NCBI RefSeq assembly: GCF_023898315.1
Contig: NC_064622.1
Span: 180,068,178 to 180,132,177, forward strand
Direction: 5' to 3'
DNA length: 64,000 nt
DNA from: Schistocerca nitens
Lineage: Eukaryota > Arthropoda > Insecta > Orthoptera > Acrididae
The notes beneath the pieces were generated by a model. It was not told where the DNA came from. It saw only the letters and a program-made list of their open reading frames with translations, and searched no databases. Position numbers and translations under genes: made by a program. Below, one piece after another: positions 21,032 to 33,059 of this stretch (positions are counted from its first letter, which is position 1; each line of letters opens with the position of its first letter).

Positions 21032-22416
21032 CACTACTAGCCATTAAAATTGCTACGCCACGAAGATGACGTGCTGCAGACGCGAAATTTCACCGACAGG
21101 AAGAAGATGCTGTGATATGCAAATGATTAGCTTTTCAGAGCATTCATACAAGGTTGGCGCCGGTGGCGACACCTACAACGTGCTGACATGAGGAAAGTTT
21201 CCAACCGATTTCTCATACACAAACAGCAGTTGACCAGCGTTGCCTGGAGAAACGTCGTTGTGATGCCTCGTGTAAGGAGGAGAAATGCGTACCATCACGT
21301 TTCCGACTTTGATAAAGGTCGAATTGTAGCCTATCGCGATTGCGGTTTATCGAATCGCGACATTGCTCCTCGCTTTGGTCGAGATCCAATGACTGTTAGC
21401 AGAATATGGACTCGGTGGGTTCAGGAGGGTAATATGGAACGCCGTAGTGGACCCCAACGGCCTCGAATCACTAGCAGTCGAGATGGCAGGCATCTTATCC
21501 GCATGGCCGTAACGGATCGTGCAGCCACGTCTCAATCCCTGAGTCAATAGATGGAGTCGTTTGCAAGACAACAACCATTTGCACGAACAGTTCGACGACG
21601 TTTGCAGCAGCAAGGACTACCAGCTCGGAGACCATGGCTGCGGTTACTCTTGACGCTACATCACAGACAGGAGAGCCTACGATGGTGTACTCAACGACGA
21701 GCGTGGGTGCACAAATGGCAAAACGTCATTTTTTCGGATAAATCCAGGTTCAGTTTACAGCATCATGATGGTCGCATCCGTGTTTGACTACATCGCGATG
21801 AACGCGCATTGGAAGCGTGTATTCGTCATCGACATACTGGCGTATCACCCGGCGTGATGGTATGGGGTGCGATTGGTTCCACGTCTCTGTCACCTCTTGT
21901 TCGCATTGACGGAACTTTGAACAGTGGACGTTCCATTTCAGATGTGTTACGACACGTGGCTCTACCCTTCAGTCGATCCCTGCGAAAGCCTACATTACAG
22001 CAGGATAATGCACGACCATGTTGCAGGTCCTGTACGGGCCTTTCTGGATACAGAAAATGTTCGACTGCTGCCCTGGCCAGCACATTTTCTAGATCTCTCA
22101 CGAACTGAAAAATTCTGATCAGTGGTGGCCCAGCAACTGGCTCGTCCCAATACGCCAGTGGTATCGTGTTGAAGTTGCATGGGCAGCTGTACCTGCACAC
22201 GCCATCCAATCTCTGTTTGACTCAATGCCCAGGCGTATCAAGGCCGTTATTACGGCCAGAGGTGGTTGTTCTGGGTACTGATTTCTCAAGATCTATGCAC
22301 CCAAATTGCGTGAAAACGTAATCACATGTCAGTTCTAGTATAATATATTTGTCCAATGAATACCCGTTTATCATCTACATTTCTCCTTGGTGTAGCAATT
22401 TTAATGGCCAGTAGTG
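21032..22416 (+). mobile_element. Tc1-like transposon, 1385 bp, decayed
   Basis: The TIRs are CACTACTAGCCATTAAAATT at the 5' end and the reverse complement of the 3' end, CACTACTGGCCATTAAAATT, one mismatch in 20. The left flank is TA (21030-21031) and the right flank is TC, a decayed TA. A single transposase pseudogene fills the interior. Confidence 0.92.
21263..22281 (+). pseudogene. Tc1-like transposase pseudogene
   Basis: Starts MPRVRRRNAYHHVSDFDKG at 21263. It has two helix-turn-helix segments joined by RRSGPQRPR and ends at the TGA 22279-22281 after RGGCSGY. Stops occur after SQSLSQ (about 21548) and after RIRV (about 21788). A frameshift lies right after QQDNARP (about 22018), where the correct phase continues as HVAGPVRAFLD...LLPWPAHFLDLSRTEKF. 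In that phase the distance from the second Asp to the Glu is 34 residues, the normal Tc1 value and two more than in the intact element at 11095. The first catalytic block is intact as FSDKSRF. Confidence 0.9.
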
Positions 22417-22587
22417 TCGAAATGAATTTAGAAATGATTGATAGCTATAAATGAGACGCAATTTTTCGTTTGTAGATGCGATTTCGCACACTGAAACCAG
22501 AGAGTTCAGTAATGCCTCTTATAGGGAATATTTCACAAGGAAATAAATGCAGGCAAGAGACAGGTGTCGAATTCTTCGTCCTTAAGT

Positions 22588-22831
22588 GATCATGATGTTT
22601 GGTTTTTGGGGCGCTCAGCTGCGCGGTCATCAGCGCTCGTATGAAGTCCCAATTTTTTCACATTCCAATTTTGTGCACAGTCCAATCTAGCCAAAGTCAC
22701 GAATGATGAGGACAACACGAACACCCAGTCTCCGGGCAGATAAAATCCCCAATCCGGCCGGGAATCGAACCCGGGACCCCGTAATCCAGAGGATGCAACG
22801 CTAGCCACTAGACCACGAGCTGTGGACTTCC
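22588..22831 (-). mobile_element. tRNA-headed SINE (different family), 9-bp target duplication
   Basis: The minus strand starts with a tRNA-like head CTCGTGGTCTAGTGGCTAGC with B box GGTTCGATTCC, followed by a body containing GTGTTCGTGTTGTCCTCATC. The direct repeat TCCTTAAGT (22579-22587 and 22832-22840) bounds it. The body is related to that of the SINE at 24871-25112 (the stretch ...GGACAACAC.AACACCCAGTC...). Confidence 0.85.
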
Positions 22832-22840
22832 TCCTTAAGT

Positions 22841-24474
22841 ACTGTGACAGTACTGTGCAGCACAGCGGGGTCTTGCAGCAAGCCTGCTGTGGCTTTCTTG
22901 CAGCACGAAACGGCCATCGCTATATGCTTTATTAAGTCCTCGACATTGTCGCCTTTGAGCTGTCACTGTCATTCCTGATGCGAGGTTTCTGTTTTCTCAG
23001 ATGCCACTTCGTTTGTGATTGGTACATGTTTGGTTTGTTGGTCAACAGCACAGGCCAGTGCGACTGAAGGGCCGAAGAAATTGTTGCGGGCGACACTTCG
23101 GAAGAGCACTGTTGTCGAAATCAGAACATCATGATCCAGTATACACTTTCCCGTTATAGAGTTCTACAAACAAGAGCGTGGACAAGCTTTTGCGATGCAT
23201 ATCATTCTGGCCTGTCAGGCTTCCAGGGAGTTAGGAACGCAGCAGTCGAAATACAAAGAACGTGATTCGAGTAGCAGTCTGTCAGGAAACACCATTTTAA
23301 GGTGTACAATACACTAGATTGCTTCATGAACACTAAATACCCTCAGGCAAAGCATTTCAAAGATTTACGTGATGGATGAGATAGAGTGCTGACTTTAAAA
23401 TTACAAATATTTTAACGCCGTGAAAGATCGTTACTGCCCCGTCTCCCTACTACTTTCTCTCTCTCTCTCTCACTCTCGCTCGCTCTGTCTCTCTCTCTCT
23501 CACTCTCGCTCGCTCTGTCTCTCTCTCTCGCGCGCTCTCTCTCTCTCTCTCTCACTCGCTCTGTCTCTCTGTCTCTTTCTTCCTCTCCCTATCTCTAGAA
23601 ACTGTCCATAAGAGAATATTCACTGTCACACGAACTTCCTCCAACCAAGAATATAGCGCTCATCCAGTAGTGAGTGCGTCATCAGCACGACCAGGGCACA
23701 GCCGTGGACCGGAACGTGGCTTATACCGAGTTAGTCCCCGCTCTGAATTACACAGGGTAGAGGTGTGGGTTTTGTAAAAACGGTCCAGAGAATAGCTTCC
23801 GCTTGTCCCCTATAAATCAGCAGCCTTGCAGTTATTAGCTCTAACCGTTTTCGTCGCCCGCCGCTCTGTCCTATCTATTACTAGCAGAGAGCGGGCGGGT
23901 CCTTTCCGGAAAGGTTAAATGGTTTGGAAGAGCTCCGCTATTGCGGGCCCTGCTGCCGCCGTGTGAACCTATAATGTTCTTTTCCTAGTTGGAACAAGCT
24001 GCACGTTCCACGACAACTGTAGTATAGATCTCGTTTCCGCTGTAAAGCGTATTTTTAACACGCCGTTAGATTCAAAGACAGGACTCTGATGTACCTATTA
24101 CTCCCTCATTTATTCGTACATCTGCTTCTGCGTGATGTACGAGACCTCGCAAAAACTATGCAATGTTGACATATGTGCAAAGGGAATGAAGAAAAAATCG
24201 TGTTGATTAAGTCAGGCGCTTATTTGGCAGAACACAAATGTAGTCACACTGGAAGTGGGCAGAAACTATTTACTAGTAAGCACTGTCACAAGCATGAGAC
24301 TGACAGCGTTATGCTATTAGTGAAATGAAGAAGGCATCAGTATGTAACTGGTGTCAAGCTAAGACGTCAAACGTACAATCTAAGAAAATAAATAAACAAA
24401 AGAAACGACGTACCACGAAGCGATTATCCGAATGGAACGGAGATCCGTATACGTCATGTACGCGTACAGACAAA
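22841..24474. other. No recognisable gene; contains a CT-rich microsatellite
   Basis: Outside the CT-rich tract at about 23455-23590 nothing is recognised. No long frame with a domain is present. Confidence 0.4.
23455..23590. repeat. CT-rich microsatellite with higher-order duplication
   Basis: (CT)n interspersed with CACTCTCGCTCGCTCTGT, which appears at least twice in tandem, giving a compound repeat. The Leu/Ser-rich frame across it is a translation artefact. Confidence 0.92.
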
Positions 24475-24487
24475 CAAATGATTACAA

Positions 24488-24683
24488 ATGGTTCAAATGG
24501 CTCTGAGCACTATGCGACTTAACTTCTGAGGTCATCAGTCGCCTAGAACTTAGAACTAATTAAACCTAACTAACCTAAGGACATCACACACATCCATGCC
24601 CGAAGCAGGATTCGAACCTGCGATCGTAGCGGTCGCTCGGCTCCAGACTGTAGCACCTAGAACCGCACGGCCACTCCGACCGG
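24488..24683 (-). mobile_element. SINE with long-variable-arm tRNA-like head, 13-bp target duplication
   Basis: Same family as the SINE at 16135-16323, here with a more mutated head. The target duplication CAAATGATTACAA is perfect (24475-24487 and 24684-24696). It lies directly beside the Tc1 relic that starts near 24697. Confidence 0.94.
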
Positions 24684-24696
24684 CAAATGATTACAA

Positions 24697-25440
24697 TTTG
24701 TGAAAAACTGGATGAGCCATCTCCGGGTCTTCGGCTTGGCATTGATCTACAGAGTTGTAGAATGTCCTGCTGATGGATATCATGCCAAATTCTGTCCAAT
24801 TGATGCTTTAGATCCGGAGCTAGTTGGAGAGAACCGGCGACCTTGCTGGCCAAAATAGGGTTTGGCAAGCATAATAAATGTAAATGTCATGTGACTAGGG
24901 TCTGCCGTCGGGTAGACGGTTCGCCGGGTGCAAGTCCTTCGATTTGACGCCACTTGGGCAACTTGCGCGTCGATGGGTATGAAATGATAATCATTAGGAC
25001 AACACAACACCCAGTCCCTGGGCGCAGAAAATCTCCGACCCAGCCGGGAATCGAACCCAGACCCTTAGGATTCACATTATGTAGCACTGACCACTCAGCT
25101 ATTGGGGGCGGACGGTAAGCATGATGAAAAGCAGTGGAACCTCCCACCGTGCATGTCTCACCCAGCATGTCTTGTCATGAAGGGCAACAAAACCGGGCAT
25201 AGACTGTCGCCGACGTACCGCTGCGCTGTAAGGTGCCGCGGTTGACAACCAAAGGGTTCCTGCTATGGTACCACTGACCATCACTGGCGGTTGTCCGATC
25301 ATATGGCGGGCGACAGTCAGGTTGGTATCCCAATGCTGTTCAGGGCGTCTCCAGTCACGTCTTCGACCTGGAATCTCATTGACTGGAGTAGAATTGTCTT
25401 CAATGATGAGTCCCGCTTCGACCAGCGAACAACTCATAAA
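24697..25440 (-). pseudogene. Tc1-like transposase relic, split by a SINE
   Basis: Read on the minus strand from 25440: a corrupted SRFDE-like first catalytic block, RRRDWRRPEQHWDTNLTVARH, then VMVSGTIAGTLWL. After the SINE at 24871-25112 it continues with PNPILASKVAGSLQLAPDLK (decayed WPARSPDLSPIE region), HQLDRIWHDIHQQDILQL and SMPSR. These are the successive blocks of a Tc1 DDE domain. The N-terminal helix-turn-helix and both ends are missing. The family is recognised from memory as common in locust-type genomes. Confidence 0.78.
24871..25112 (-). mobile_element. tRNA-headed SINE inside the Tc1 relic
   Basis: The minus strand begins with a tRNA-like head (CCCCCAATAGCTGAGTGGTC as A-box region, TGGGTTCGATTCC as B box). 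A body contains GGACTGGGTGTTGTGTTGTC, and the 3' part holds GTCTACCCGACGGCAGAC, a short hairpin. An imperfect direct repeat AAGCATAATAAA/AAGCATGATGAAA flanks it (near 24864 and 25115). Confidence 0.82.
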
Positions 25441-28400
25441 CAAACGGCGCTTTTGTAAGTCGTCTACGGCCCACCCTAGACCGCAGTAAATGCAAAAGAA
25501 ACAAACGAATTGCTCAGTTTTTCTGGGATGGAGGATGTGTGTAATATTTAAAGTTTGACCATGTACTGTAGGGTAGCTACAGTACGACTTTTTTTCCTCT
25601 GGCTAAAAGGTATCCAAAACAATTCACTCCTTATCAACAGAACCTGAGGTGTGATCCCCGAAAAATCGTATTTTCTTGCGCATCTCTTTGGAACCACTTG
25701 TTTTTATCAAGAACATTATCCAAAGTTGCTTATAGCTCAGCACTACCAAAGAATGCATAGCAATTCAAGTTAAGTATATCCCATTTGTTTAGTGTACATA
25801 CTATAAATAATGTGTTACCTCGTTTTGGACAACTACTTCAATAGCGTGAGTCGTAGTAAAAATTGCTGTTTTGAAATGCGCGCCGCAGCGCGTAGTGTAA
25901 AGCAGTCGCCCTCTGTTGCTGGCGGTGGCGCCGCTGTGGCAATCGCAGCTTTGGTGTCTCCCTCTGGTGTGAAAGGGGAAAGGTAGCAAGTTCACGTGCA
26001 TTTAAGGGGCGCTATGAGCTCGGTAGTTGGTCAGTCACTCTGAGTTAGTCTGTCAGTCTCGGGGATTTGGTCAGTCGGAGTGAGGCTAGGGGGTCAGTCT
26101 CTCAGTCTGAGTCTGCAGTCTCGGCGAGTCTGGTCACTTGGTCAGGCGGAGTGAGTCTGGGTCAGTCAGTCGTCACCGGTTCCTGGTCTGTCTCTCGTTC
26201 GCATTTGTGCGGCAGTCAACGTCTGTTTGTCGTCCGGAGTACTAGTATGTGTTAGCCGCCAGTTTGCTCGAGTTTGTTTAGGCAATGGACATTGGCGGTT
26301 GGATCGATCGGTTGGTCGGTCGCGCACTGGGACACAAGATGACTTGTCCGTCTTGAGCGTCGGCGCATGTTGAGGTCGCCACGGCAGTCCAGTGGGGCGC
26401 GCCGTATAGCGAGGGGTAGTGGCTTCGCGGCCGACACGAGAGGAGCCAACCTACGACATCGGTCTGCCCGGTGCGAGCTGCGACTCCGTGAGACTGGAGA
26501 TCGGCACGCCTTCCTGCGTCCGTTGAAGCGTCTGGCAGCGGACGGTTCGGGAGAGCGTTTTGGGGGTCCTGCGCCAGACATCGCGAGTTTTAGAAGTTAA
26601 GTGATTTGTGATATGTTGTTTCATTTACTTGTTAAATTCTACTTATTTTCTTGGTCAGTCTCTCGTCCCCAGCTTGCTCGTCTGTCTCCCGTCCGCATTT
26701 GTTAGGAAGTTAGTGTCTGTCTGTCGGTCTGCCATACATTAATAGCTGCCTCTGTCATGTTTGTCGGATTCGGTGTTAACGAATTTATTGCTTAAAGGCC
26801 GAATTCTTGAAATATGTTTTTATCTTGCCTATCATCTTGCGAGGTGGTATATGTGTAATGTAGAACATGTACATTTTATGTAAGTCTGCATTTTATGGGT
26901 TTTATTTAGTCATTTTAGGTTGTAAGGTTGCCACCCTTCCACCATAAGAGTCCTTAAAAAATTGCACTTTCGGTGGCAGATAATTTGAGTGTTGTACCAT
27001 TTCCATCCCTCTTACGGGGTGCATAGTTTACGTGTTTGTGTGAGTTGTTAAAATTTTTTTAGTTTAAAGTAATCTGGTGTGTTGCAGATTTGCACCAGTG
27101 TACTCTTTCAGAGGTTGTTGTGAGCGGTCATGACTACGGCCGTGTTAAAAGGGAGCAGGCAAGCTTCTCAGCCCGAAGGCTCCTACTGTTAATATTGTTC
27201 TTTCTGCACCTACATAAAATTGTAACTTGATATTTCGAGGGTCCTTTTCTGCTTATAATTTTTAAATCTGTTTTTGAAAAGCTTTTAGGAATAAAATTCA
27301 CAATTGTTAAAAGTAATTTTATTTTCCATCAGTTACTTCCTGGCAACTACTTCCACGCTCACCAAGTGTGATTAAATGTGTTAATGTTCTTGATGAATCG
27401 CTAGTAAATAAAGTAAATTCTTTAAGAAAAGATTTTGAAATTAATTTCACGGTTCATAGCCAACACATCAAATGCCTCAGTTTTCAGTTATATGGGTATG
27501 ATGGAGTAAAACATTAAAAACAGTCGACATATCAGGGGTGTGCTTGTTCCGTTGCTCCATATCCTCTAGCGTTTCAATAGACGCCGTAAATGAAACCGAA
27601 ATGTACGTCAAAGTATACTGCTGTACTGTATGTACTGGTATGACACTGCCGACCGCACCTCCCTTTGTGTATTTTGCCATTACTTTGTGTACTAAGCAGA
27701 CAAATATGCTCAGATAACGTATGGTTTGTTGGAGAAAGCGACTCGTTACTGATCACCCCTCCACCGTCTGTTCGCTGTGTTCGTGAACCACAGCGGAGGT
27801 TGCACTGGCAGCAGGCAACCTCTTCATGCAAGAGAGCGTGGACCGCTTGTAACATGAAGCTTGTGGGTAAATGCGGTCCATTGATTCTTTTCCACAGTGG
27901 ATGTCGGTGAATTGTCTGTGACAGCCGTGACGAGACGACCCTCTCCTCCCTTTCCTACACACAACTGTGAATTCTGTGCCACGGTGCCATGTAGCTGCCG
28001 ACTTCAGTTGACCCCTGGTTCCATAACTAAATGGCAGCACTCCGGGAAGTTTGAATTAAACTACTCGCGGGCATCTGCATTGCATATGTCGTAGAGTTCA
28101 GTATCCCAATATGCAACTCCATTATATGACTGCTTGCAGCGTCAATATTCAGCGGAGAGCTACACTTACATACACTAGGGTGTTCCTTGTTTTGCAACTC
28201 CAGTATTTCTGAGCACTCATCCTCCAATATTGCTTGAATGACTCTAAAACTGTTATTCCTATATGTCATGCTGACGGAGTTGTTTATTTTTCTACGGTTC
28301 GTGGCGCACGTATTTTTCAGTGTTCATCTACGATGTCACATCAATCACGCAGCGCCAAGGAACGTGTGTTTTTCATGGGAGGTACAAAACATCAAATAAC

Positions 28401-29033
28401 TGAACACAAATTACCATCAAATATACAAGAGCTTGAGATTTTATTTTATACTAGCGATCCCGACAATGCTTTGCAGTTGTTAAATATTTCTGGGAATTAG
28501 ATATACGCTCTAATGTCCCGCTCTCTTTATCCTTAACCAGCTCTCCGCTTTATCTGCCCTCTGCCCTTCTTCTCCTCCGCACTCTCTCTTTCATCTCCTC
28601 CTATCCCCTCTCTACGTCCATTCATTCCCTCGCCCCCCCCCCCCCCCTCAACCTTCTCTGGCCATGTCCTCTTTCCCATTCTCTCTCATCTTGAGACTTG
28701 TTTATTGTTATTGCCAACGAAACCTTCATTGGAAATTCAAGTCGCTTGAAATGAACGGCTAAATCGGTTGGGATCATTGGTATGCAAAGTATGAAAGACC
28801 CCTCCTGCTGTTGGATCTTTTAACATTTTTAAATGTTCGGGTAATAAGTTGCCATCTCTTTAATCCACGAATAGATGATCAATGCAGCTAGCCGCTATCT
28901 CTGTGTAATGTCTTGTCTGTATAGACGTGTATCTGTTGTCTTTAAGATCCCTTCACCTTCACATTCTTGTAACGCCTTTTTTTGATTTTCGGTAATTTAA
29001 TTGATTTATTCTAGCTAAAGTATTATTTTTGCC
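25441..29033. other. About 3.6 kb without assignable genes
   Basis: No frame with a recognisable domain. About 26030-26180 is rich in CAGTC/GTCAG strings, and about 28530-28670 is CT-rich with a run of about 15 C at 28638-28652. An 8-bp direct repeat ATGTGTTA (25810-25817 and 27376-27383) could bound an insertion of about 1.56 kb with an AATAAA at about 27290, but there are no TG..CA ends. The part just upstream of 29034 may include the 5' UTR of the LINE below, but I cannot place its start. Confidence 0.35.
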
Positions 29034-30003
29034 ATGAGTGAGAAGTGCCTGACTTGCCGTAGAATTGTTAGTTCCGGGGTTTGGTATGATGGATGCAATA
29101 GTTTTTTTCATTGGGGGGACTGCAGTGGCGTGGGTATCGGGAAAGTGGATCAGGCTCATCAGTGGTTATGTAGGATTTGCAGCAGAGATAGGAAGATAGT
29201 GGAACAGGAAGGGAAAATTGCTTTCCTTCAGGCTGAGCTAGATCAGGCTAGGGAAGATCTGGACAGGTTAAGGATGGAGGAGGGCAAAGAGAGGGGAAGT
29301 GGCAACAGGTAACAGAAGGAACAGGCCTAGAACTAAGTCTGACAGTTTTGTGGTGAATGTCAAAAATAAGTTTGACCTGTTGCTTCAGTTAGAAACTGAT
29401 GACCCCCAAGCAGAGGTAGGTGTAGACAGGACACGACAAACTTTCAATAGGAAATTGAAAAAGAATGTAGGAAAGTCATCGAAAAGGAAAAAAGTTTTGT
29501 TGTTAGGCAGTTCTCATGTCAGAGGTGTAGGCCAACTTCTGCAGGAGGAATTAGGACCAGAATACCAGGTCACAATTTTTTTCAAACCAAGTGCTAGTCT
29601 GGATCAGGTCACAGCGGATTTAGGTTCACTCTGTAAAGGATTTAACAGGGAAGACACCGTGGTTATTGTGGGAGGGCCAGGGAACAGTATCGACAGAGAT
29701 CCTGGGTACAGCATAGAGTGTGACGTTGTAAAGATTGCGTCGGCATCGAGACACACCAATGTTCAATTTGTATCTGTCCTGAGACGCCATGGACCAGCCT
29801 CATTGGAACTCTTCTGTTGGGAGAGTTATTTTGGAGTTGGAACGGCTGCTTGGGTCCGGTGCGGGGACTCGTATTGGTGTGGTTCCTGTTGATTCTCTGA
29901 GTAGGTGGGACTATACAAGGCACGGCCTACATCTCAACAGGAAAGGGAAAGGTAAGCTGGCTGGGGTAATAGCAGGAAATTTAAGGGGGGAGGCACTGCC
30001 ATG
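29034..30003 (+). pseudogene. LINE ORF1: PHD-like zinc finger plus SGNH esterase, frameshifted
   Basis: ORF1 proteins of CR1-like LINEs bind the element RNA, and the esterase is thought to help with membrane or lipid contact. Residues 1-50 give a Cys/His array: Cys5-x2-Cys8, WYDGC, FFHWGDC, then WLCRIC, matching a C4HC3-type PHD finger. A charged helical segment follows (IAFLQAELDQAREDLDRL), likely a short coiled coil. The frame shifts near 29300. The next part has GSSHVRG (nucleophile block of SGNH hydrolases) and GGPGNS. A second shift near 29790 leads to WDYTRHGLHLNRKGKGKLA, the Asp-x-x-His-like block V. Two frameshifts make it non-functional here. Confidence 0.85.
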
Positions 30004-30297
30004 AATGGTAAAATACCAGTGGTTACAGGTGTTGGAGCAGCACCTCTTTTAGGATAGGTAAGACAGAAAGATGTCAAGTTCTGCGAGAGGTCAGGATTGA
30101 AACAAATCTTCAGTTTAGGAAAGAAATTAAACAGCACAATTCTAGCACATTGGATCACCAATCACAGCTGTCAATTATAAATTTTCACCAATCACCAGAA
30201 ATTTTATCTCCACCAAGTTGTATCAAAGTCCTAGGTAATTGCATTAATGAATTAGTCACCCAACCCAGTTCACATAATCTGCCTCTCTCAACAGCAT

Positions 30298-33059
30298 GTG
30301 ACCACTGGTATAGGAACTAGGCCTAAGCACAATGAGAAACTCAGACAGGAGAGTACTGCAAATGTTAGAATAAGGAAATGTTCTCATAAAAGTATAATTA
30401 AAAATAATGTAAGTATATTTCATCAAAATATTGGGAGTTTAAAGAATAAAATAGATGAGCTTCTGGTTTGTTTAGAAGATTTAGAAGCTGAGGATGAAAT
30501 AGATGTACTATGCCTGTCTGAGCATCACATTGTTACTGATATGGATAAGGTAAATGTAAGTGGATATAAGCTCTCTGCACATGTAATTAGAGAAAATAGG
30601 GAGAAAGGAAGAGTTGCCACATATGTCAAAAGTTATCATTGTGCAAAAAGTATAGAAACAAAAAAGTTTTGTGTAGAGAAACATATAGAAGCATGTGCCT
30701 GTGAGCTGAAATTAAATAAAGGCACATTTATAATTGTAACTGTATATAGCTCCCCATCGGGAAATTTTCATCTATTTCTGAAAAATTTGGACTCCTTGTT
30801 GTGCTGTCTGTCAGACAGGGGGAAGCAAATTATTATTTGTGGGGACTTCAATGTAGATTCTTTGAAAGAGGGTAATAGGAAAAATGACCTTTAAGTATTA
30901 CTCGGTTCTTTCAATTTGACACCTGTTATTGATTTTCCTACTCGGGTGGTAAAGGATAGCAGCTCACTGATACATAACTTCTTTATAGACCAAGATACGT
31001 TTAACCAGATAAATGCTCAGCCTGTTGAGAATGGTCTTTCTGATCATGGTGCACAGCTAGTTACAATATATGACATAGCTCCATTCAACAGTACTAAACA
31101 GTCTTCCAAAGTAGTACGTTCAGTCAACGATTTAACAATTGCAAATTTCAGGGAAAGCCTACAGAAGTTAGACTGGGATGAGGTGTACCGCGAACCTGAT
31201 ACCAATTTAAAATATAATTTATTTCATGACACTTTCGTAAATGCATTTGAAAACTTATTCCCCAAGAAAATAGCTAAATATACTCGTAAGAAACCATGTA
31301 ACAAACCATGGCTTATTAAGGGTATAAAAATATCTTGTAACCGGAAAAGGGAAATGTATCTGACAGCAAAAAAGAGTAGTGGCCCAGATACTAACAAACA
31401 TTATAAAAACTACCATGCTATATTAAGAAAAGTTATTAAAAAATCCAGGAGTATGTGTATCATGTCTCAAATCATAATAAAATTAAAACAATTTGGAATA
31501 TTATTAAAAGAAAAACAGGTCAACCAAGAGCACAGGAAGACAGTATTACCATCAAATTGAATGAAAACTTTACGAACAAAGTCACAAGCTGAAAATATTT
31601 TTAATAATCATTTTCTAAATGTTGTGGATATAGTAGGATCCAGGTGTTCATTAGAAGATGCTAGGCTGTTAATGGAAGAGGCCATACCTATGCAATTTGA
31701 TACAATTGAAATCTCACCCACATCCCCCTCTGAAATTAGGAAATTAATAAACTTGCTTAACATTGTTCACATGGAATTGATGGCATTTCCAGCAAAATAC
31801 TAAAAGCTTGTTCTCAACAAATAAGTAAGATTCTCAGCCACTTGTGTAACAGCTCTCTGGGACAGGGGATTTTCCCTGATAGACTGAAATATCCTATTGT
31901 TATACCTTTGCATAAAAAAGGAGATGGATCTGATGTCAACAATTACCGTCCAATCTCCCTTCTAACAGCTTTATCCAAAATTTTTGAGAAAGTAATGTAT
32001 TGAAGAGTAGCTTCACATATCTGTAAAAATGAAGTACTAACAAAATGTCAGTTTGGTTTCCAAAAAGGTTTTTCAACAGAAAATGCCATATATGCTTTCA
32101 CCAATCAAATTCTGAATGATCTGAATAACCAAACACCACCCATTGGGATTTTTTGTGATCTCTCAAAGGCTTTTGATTGTGTAAATTATCAAATTCTGCT
32201 AGACAAGCTCAAGTATTGTGGCATGAGTGGGACAGTGCACAAATGGTTTAATTCGTACCTAACTGGAAGAGTGCAGAAAGTTGAAATAAGATCAGCAAAT
32301 TCCTCAAACTGGGGAACTATCAAGAATGGGGTTCCACAAGGGTCGGTCTTGGGTCCTTTGTTGTTCTTAATATATATTAATGACTTGCCATTCTATATTC
32401 ATGAAGTTAGTTCATGAAGCAAAGTTAGTTCTCTTTGCTGATGATAAAAGTATAGTAATCACACCTGACAAATAAGAATTAACTGATGAAATTGTCAATA
32501 ATATCTTTCAGAAAATTACTAAGTGGTTCCTTGTAAACGGACTCTCACTGAATTTTGATAAGACACAGTACATACAGTTCCGTACAGTAAATGGTATGAT
32601 GCCATTAATAAATATAGACCTTAATCAGAAGCATATAGCTAAGGTAAATATTCAAAAATTTTAGGTGTGTCCATTGATGAGAGATTAAATTGGAAGAAAC
32701 ACATTGATGATCTGCTGAAACATTTGAGTTCAGCTACTTATGCAATAAGGGTCATTGCAAATATTGGTGATAAACATCTTAGTAAATTAGCTTACTACGC
32801 CTATTTTCAGTCATTGCTTGCATATGGCATCATATTTTGGGGTAATTCATCACTGAGGAATAAAGTATTTATTGCACAAAAGCGTGTGTAATCAGAATAA
32901 TAGCTGGAGTCCACCCAAGATTATCCTGCAGACATTTATTTAAGGATCTAGGGATATTCACAGTAGCTTCTCAGTATATATACTCTCTTATGAAATTTGT
33001 TATTAACAACCAAACTCAACTCAAAAGTAATAGCAGTGTGCATAACTACAATACTAGGA
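30298..33059 (+). pseudogene. LINE ORF2: endonuclease plus reverse transcriptase, broken
   Basis: The apurinic-like endonuclease shows IFHQNIGSLKNKIDELL, LSEHH, VYSSPSGNF, GDFNVDS (stop TAA after NRKNDL at about 30892) and LSDHGAQL. The RT follows: HKKGDGSDVNNYRPISLL, a TGA at about 32001 where copy 2 has TCA, QFGFQKGFSTENA, FCDLSKAFDCV, NGVPQGSVLGPLL, LFADD with K for T next to it (about 32437), and a TAA at about 32474 where copy 2 has CAA. A frameshift near 31560 and small indels add to the damage. The frame ends at the 33059 junction, so the C terminus is absent. Confidence 0.9.

Larger units (their letters stand above)
29034..33059 (+). mobile_element. CR1-like LINE, copy 1 (two ORFs, 3' end lost)
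   Basis: A non-LTR retrotransposon with ORF1 (29034-30003) and ORF2 (30298-33059), separated by about 300 bases of noncoding or decayed sequence. ORF1 combines a PHD-type zinc finger with an SGNH esterase domain, the arrangement described for CR1-type LINEs (established knowledge). From about 30628 to 33059 it is collinear and about 95% identical by eye with copy 2 at 37372-40277. The identity stops abruptly at ...ATACTAGGA (33059). The 3' part of the RT, the 3' UTR and the tail are missing, and a Tc1 fragment follows at once. Confidence 0.9.

Noticed and set aside
23420-23611. 63-aa Leu/Ser-rich frame
   Set aside because: It is the translated CT microsatellite; only low complexity supports it.
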